A program made the translations under genes and the position numbers. Shown here one piece after another: positions 61,997 to 64,000 of a DNA stretch of 64,000 bases. This DNA is from Nitratireductor indicus C115 (GTDB lineage Bacteria; Pseudomonadota; Alphaproteobacteria; Rhizobiales; Rhizobiaceae): positions 1-64,000 of the forward strand of contig NZ_AMSI01000003.1 of assembly GCF_000300515.1 (NCBI RefSeq), in the 5' to 3' direction. Under the pieces are notes generated by a model. It was not told where the DNA came from, ran no database searches, and was given only the letters and a program-made list of their open reading frames with translations. Numbering within the stretch: the first letter of the stretch is position 1; each line of letters starts with the position of its first letter.

Positions 61997-62186
61997 GATC
62001 TCTTCCCATAATTGCAGATCGTGGCCCCGCTTCAACCGCAGGCCGCTAACGCAACCTGCACGTTCGTCAAAACTTCACCACACCGGAAGAGAGATTCCGC
62101 AATGGATGACGTCAAGTCAATCCCGAAATCCCTTTTCCCCCGCAAGCCCCTTTCCATGACGTTTGAGCCTCACTATATTCGCCTCG

Positions 62187-62486
62187 TCGGCTTGACTGAC
62201 TATGGCGATAAACTGCCGGTGAAATAAACCATTCGGACCCGGGGGCAGTGCCCGGCGCCTCCACCAGAAACCGCCGAAAGGCGATGATCGCAGGGCGGTT
62301 TCTGCTGGGGGCGAAACAGGATCGACGAGGGTGTAAAGATCGGACTTTCGCTCGGCATGGTACCACCGTTATCGGGCTAAACTCTATAGTTGCCAACGAC
62401 AACTATGCGGAGGCACGTCTCGCTGCTTAATGCGGCGCGATAGCTTCAAATCAAGCCTTAGGCCGTCGCAGGTCTAAGCGGGGTTC
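62187..62486 (+). ncRNA. ssrA: Two-piece (circularly permuted) tmRNA
   Basis: The acceptor piece ends with CCACCA at 62266. The coding piece begins GGGGGCG at 62307. CGCCTCC (62256-62262) pairs with GGGGGCG (62307-62313) as the acceptor stem, and the T-arm (CCGGG ... CCCGG) lies just before. The 40 intervening bases form a perfect 9-base stem (62267-62275 with 62294-62302) that is removed by processing. The tag frame is GCC at 62392 to TAA at 62430, ANDNYAEARLAA. The 5' end near 62187 is inferred from TATATT at 62174-62179. The gene rescues stalled ribosomes. Confidence 0.95.
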
Positions 62487-62522
62487 GGAGGCACCTGGCA
62501 ACAGAAGCCTCCACTTTATTTT
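62487..62522 (+). terminator. tmRNA terminator
   Basis: GGAGGC (62487-62492) pairs perfectly with GCCTCC (62507-62512) around 14 bases, followed by ACTTTATTTT. It follows the coding piece of the tmRNA. Confidence 0.78.
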
Positions 62523-62694
62523 CCCATGTCGTATCCAGAAAAAAACCGAGGGCACACCGGGCCTGCGAGCCTTTGCACCTGGCATTTTGTCGTTTTTGAA
62601 GAAACTTCGGTTGAACCATTGCGGCTTTTGCCGGTTTACCTCGGCACACTCCTTCATTAGAGGTATGGCAAGATTCACAAACCCGGTTCCTACG

Positions 62695-63225
62695 ATGGCC
62701 GAAGACCGTATCCGTTACGACATTCTCGCACAGGACGCCCTGCGTGGTGTGATGCGAAAGGTACTGACCGAGGTGGCCCGCACCGGCCTGCCGGGCGAGC
62801 ACCATTTCTTCATCACATTCCTGACCACGGCGCCGGGCGTTCGGATATCGACGCGTCTGCGTGAACGCTATCCTGAACAGATGACGATCGTATTGCAGTA
62901 TCAGTACTGGGATATGAAAGTCACCGAGACGGGCTTCGAAGTCGGCCTGTCCTTTGCGGATGTGCCGGAAATGCTGTCGATCCCCTTCTCCGCAGTACGC
63001 GGCTTCTACGATCCGTCGGTCAATTTCGAGCTGGAATTCGACGTACGCCCAGAGGAAGACACCGCCGAGCCCCAGCCCTTGCACGAAGTTGTCGAAGGCG
63101 ACGCACCGTCCGCCCCCGAAAGCGCGACCTCCGAGGAAGCGGCAGAACAAGACGACGCCGACGGTGAAAAATCCGAAACCAAGGGTGCGGACGTCGTCTC
63201 GCTCGACGCATTTCGCAAGAAGTGA
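62695..63225 (+). CDS. sspB: SspB, ClpXP adaptor for ssrA-tagged proteins (alpha type)
   Basis: 176 aa from ATG 62695 (MAEDRIRYDILAQDALRG). The N-terminal domain (VMRKVLTEVARTGLPGEHHF, TTAPGVRISTRLRERYPEQM, IVLQYQYWDMKV) binds the degradation tag and is shared with alpha-type SspB proteins. An acidic disordered linker follows, and the C-terminal peptide DVVSLDAFRKK is the ClpX-docking segment. The gene follows ssrA by 170 bases; the two serve the same pathway, tagging and degradation. Confidence 0.93.
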   Translation: MAEDRIRYDILAQDALRGVMRKVLTEVARTGLPGEHHFFITFLTTAPGVRISTRLRERYPEQMTIVLQYQYWDMKVTETGFEVGLSFADVPEMLSIPFSAVRGFYDPSVNFELEFDVRPEEDTAEPQPLHEVVEGDAPSAPESATSEEAAEQDDADGEKSETKGADVVSLDAFRKK

Positions 63226-63228
63226 ACA

Positions 63229-63426
63229 ATGGGCGAGGTCGTCAACCTTCGCCAGATCCGTAAACGCAAGACGCGTGAGGAAAAACAACAGCGCGCCGCG
63301 GAAAATCGCGCCCTGCACGGTCGCTCCAAAGCGGAGAGGAAGCGCGAGCAAAAGCTTGCGGAACTCGCGGAAAATCACCTGGAAGGCCACCGCCTGTTGC
63401 CCGATGGCGAGGCGAAGCCCCGCTGA
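63229..63426 (+). CDS. DUF4169 family protein (65 aa)
   Basis: Highly basic helical protein: GEVVNLRQIRKRKTREEKQQ ... ERKREQKLAELAENHL. The pattern is that of DUF4169, small rhizobial proteins next to sspB. It starts three bases after the sspB stop and its stop overlaps the next start. The function is unknown; nucleic-acid or ribosome binding is suggested only by the charge. Confidence 0.85.
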   Translation: MGEVVNLRQIRKRKTREEKQQRAAENRALHGRSKAERKREQKLAELAENHLEGHRLLPDGEAKPR

Positions 63427-63644
63427 TGGGCGTGAAGAAGCATTCCGTCAGCATTCGTGGACATCGCACGAGCATTTCGCTCGAACCTGCATTTTTCGCC
63501 GAGGTTGAACGCATCGCGCTGGAACGCGCCATGCCTGTCGCTGCGCTCATCGCGGAAGTGGACGCCGCACGTCCTGACGAAAGCAATCTGTCATCCGCCT
63601 TGCGCCTGCTGGTTCTCGAAGACCTTAAGCGCAGCCGGTCCTGA
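63426..63644 (+). CDS. Ribbon-helix-helix domain protein (72 aa)
   Basis: The pattern KKHSVSIRGHRTSISLEPAF (ribbon strand) then AEVERIALERAMPVAAL and SSALRLLVLEDL (two helices) is the RHH_4 type, common in alphaproteobacteria as a short stand-alone protein. It would dimerise and bind DNA or act as a chaperone-like antitoxin partner, but no toxin gene lies beside it. It overlaps the previous gene by one base. Confidence 0.87.
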   Translation: MGVKKHSVSIRGHRTSISLEPAFFAEVERIALERAMPVAALIAEVDAARPDESNLSSALRLLVLEDLKRSRS

Positions 63645-63659
63645 TCGCCGGCAGGCGGA

Positions 63660-64000
63660 TCAGTCGGTCGAGCGCAGCAGTTCACGCAAACGGTCGGCGG
63701 AAAGCTCCTTTGCACGGAAGAATTCGGAGATCGCATCGGGCGAGTTCGGCGTTCCGGACGACGAGGTGCCGGAAGGCGCTGAAAGGGGTGCCCGCTCAAC
63801 GTCCGAACCTCCTGAAGGTGGCGAGGGACGGCTTTCGCCGGCTTCCCGCAGCGCCTTTGCCGCCCGTTCCGCTTCCTGAGCGCGCCTTTCGGCCTCCGCA
63901 GCAGCCTTGCGGCGTGCCTCTTCTTCTTCGCGTTCGCGCTTCTCGCGCTCCAGTCGCTCCCTCAGTTCCTGCTCTTTGCGCAGGCGCTCGGCCTCGGCCT
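63660..64000 (-). CDS. C-terminal part of a charged coiled-coil protein (partial)
   Basis: An open minus-strand frame enters from the right edge and stops at 63660. The visible 113 residues begin with a Glu/Arg/Ala coiled coil (for example AEAERLRKEQELRERLERE) and pass through a Ser/Pro-rich segment to a short end (EFFRAKELSADRLRELLRST). The start lies beyond the window, so neither length nor family can be given. It is convergent with the ribbon-helix-helix gene. Confidence 0.75.
   Translation of the reverse strand, partial: AEAERLRKEQELRERLEREKREREEEEARRKAAAEAERRAQEAERAAKALREAGESRPSPPSGGSDVERAPLSAPSGTSSSGTPNSPDAISEFFRAKELSADRLRELLRSTD

Noticed and set aside
62102-62227. 41-aa frame before the tmRNA
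   Set aside because: It overlaps the inferred promoter and acceptor piece of the tmRNA; the coincidence of an ATG is more likely than a gene.

Overview
The window is a slice of an alphaproteobacterial chromosome, most likely order Hyphomicrobiales (Rhizobiales). Three things point there: the conserved run ilvC ... ilvIH ... miaA/serB ... htrA-DUF2065-hflC-hflK-folA-thyA ... ssrA-sspB, a circularly permuted two-piece tmRNA whose tag reads ANDNYAEARLAA, and high GC throughout. I cannot name the genus from sequence alone.

Bases 1-36424 are a complete-looking temperate podovirus prophage. The first 23 bases (the 3' end of a tRNA) recur exactly at 36402-36424. The right copy extends back to a CTT anticodon loop, so the target is a tRNA-Lys(CTT) gene whose 5' part lies just left of the window. 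From left to right the prophage holds: two small orphan genes; integrase and a partner on the minus strand; two tiny overlapping membrane proteins; a minus-strand operon of six small genes joined by ATGA start/stop overlaps, led by a HTH protein; a CI-like repressor diverging from a Cro-like gene; a plus-strand early operon of small ATGA-coupled genes; a replication module (DnaA domain IV-like protein, Toprim primase, P-loop helicase); a 458-base non-coding control block (hairpin, promoter-like motif, array of TGGAACGC repeats); terminase; a T7-like head and tail module (connector, scaffold, capsid, gp11- and gp12-like tail proteins, three internal virion proteins of 816-922 aa); tail fibre; a reversed GT25 glycosyltransferase; and a lysis cassette.

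The most interesting signal is a repeated intergenic element, GAAACGTGAC then 14 bases then CATAG. It has five good copies with identical spacing (about 15313, 18578, 31385, 31494, 34599) and one half-diverged copy (about 12016). Every copy stands in front of a late transcription unit, one directly after a strong terminator. It looks like a phage-specific late promoter or activator family, although the phage carries no visible RNA polymerase gene. The second is the TGGAACGC repeat array (12095-12334) just upstream of the small terminase gene, a candidate packaging site or replication origin.

Bases 36425-64000 are host chromosome: a small exported protein, ilvC, a TetR regulator with a perfect 16-base palindrome in its promoter, a FAD monooxygenase, an HxlR/QorB divergent pair, an SLT lipoprotein, pdxJ, a STAS/SpoIIAA-like protein, a RecD-like helicase, a secreted GH9 glycosidase, a LysE exporter, ilvIH with a leader-peptide attenuator, a HerA-type ATPase, a GGDEF protein, miaA/serB with overlapping divergent starts, a GNAT protein, the htrA-DUF2065-hflC-hflK cluster, folA, thyA, DUF2853, the two-piece tmRNA next to its adaptor gene sspB, and small DUF4169 and ribbon-helix-helix genes.
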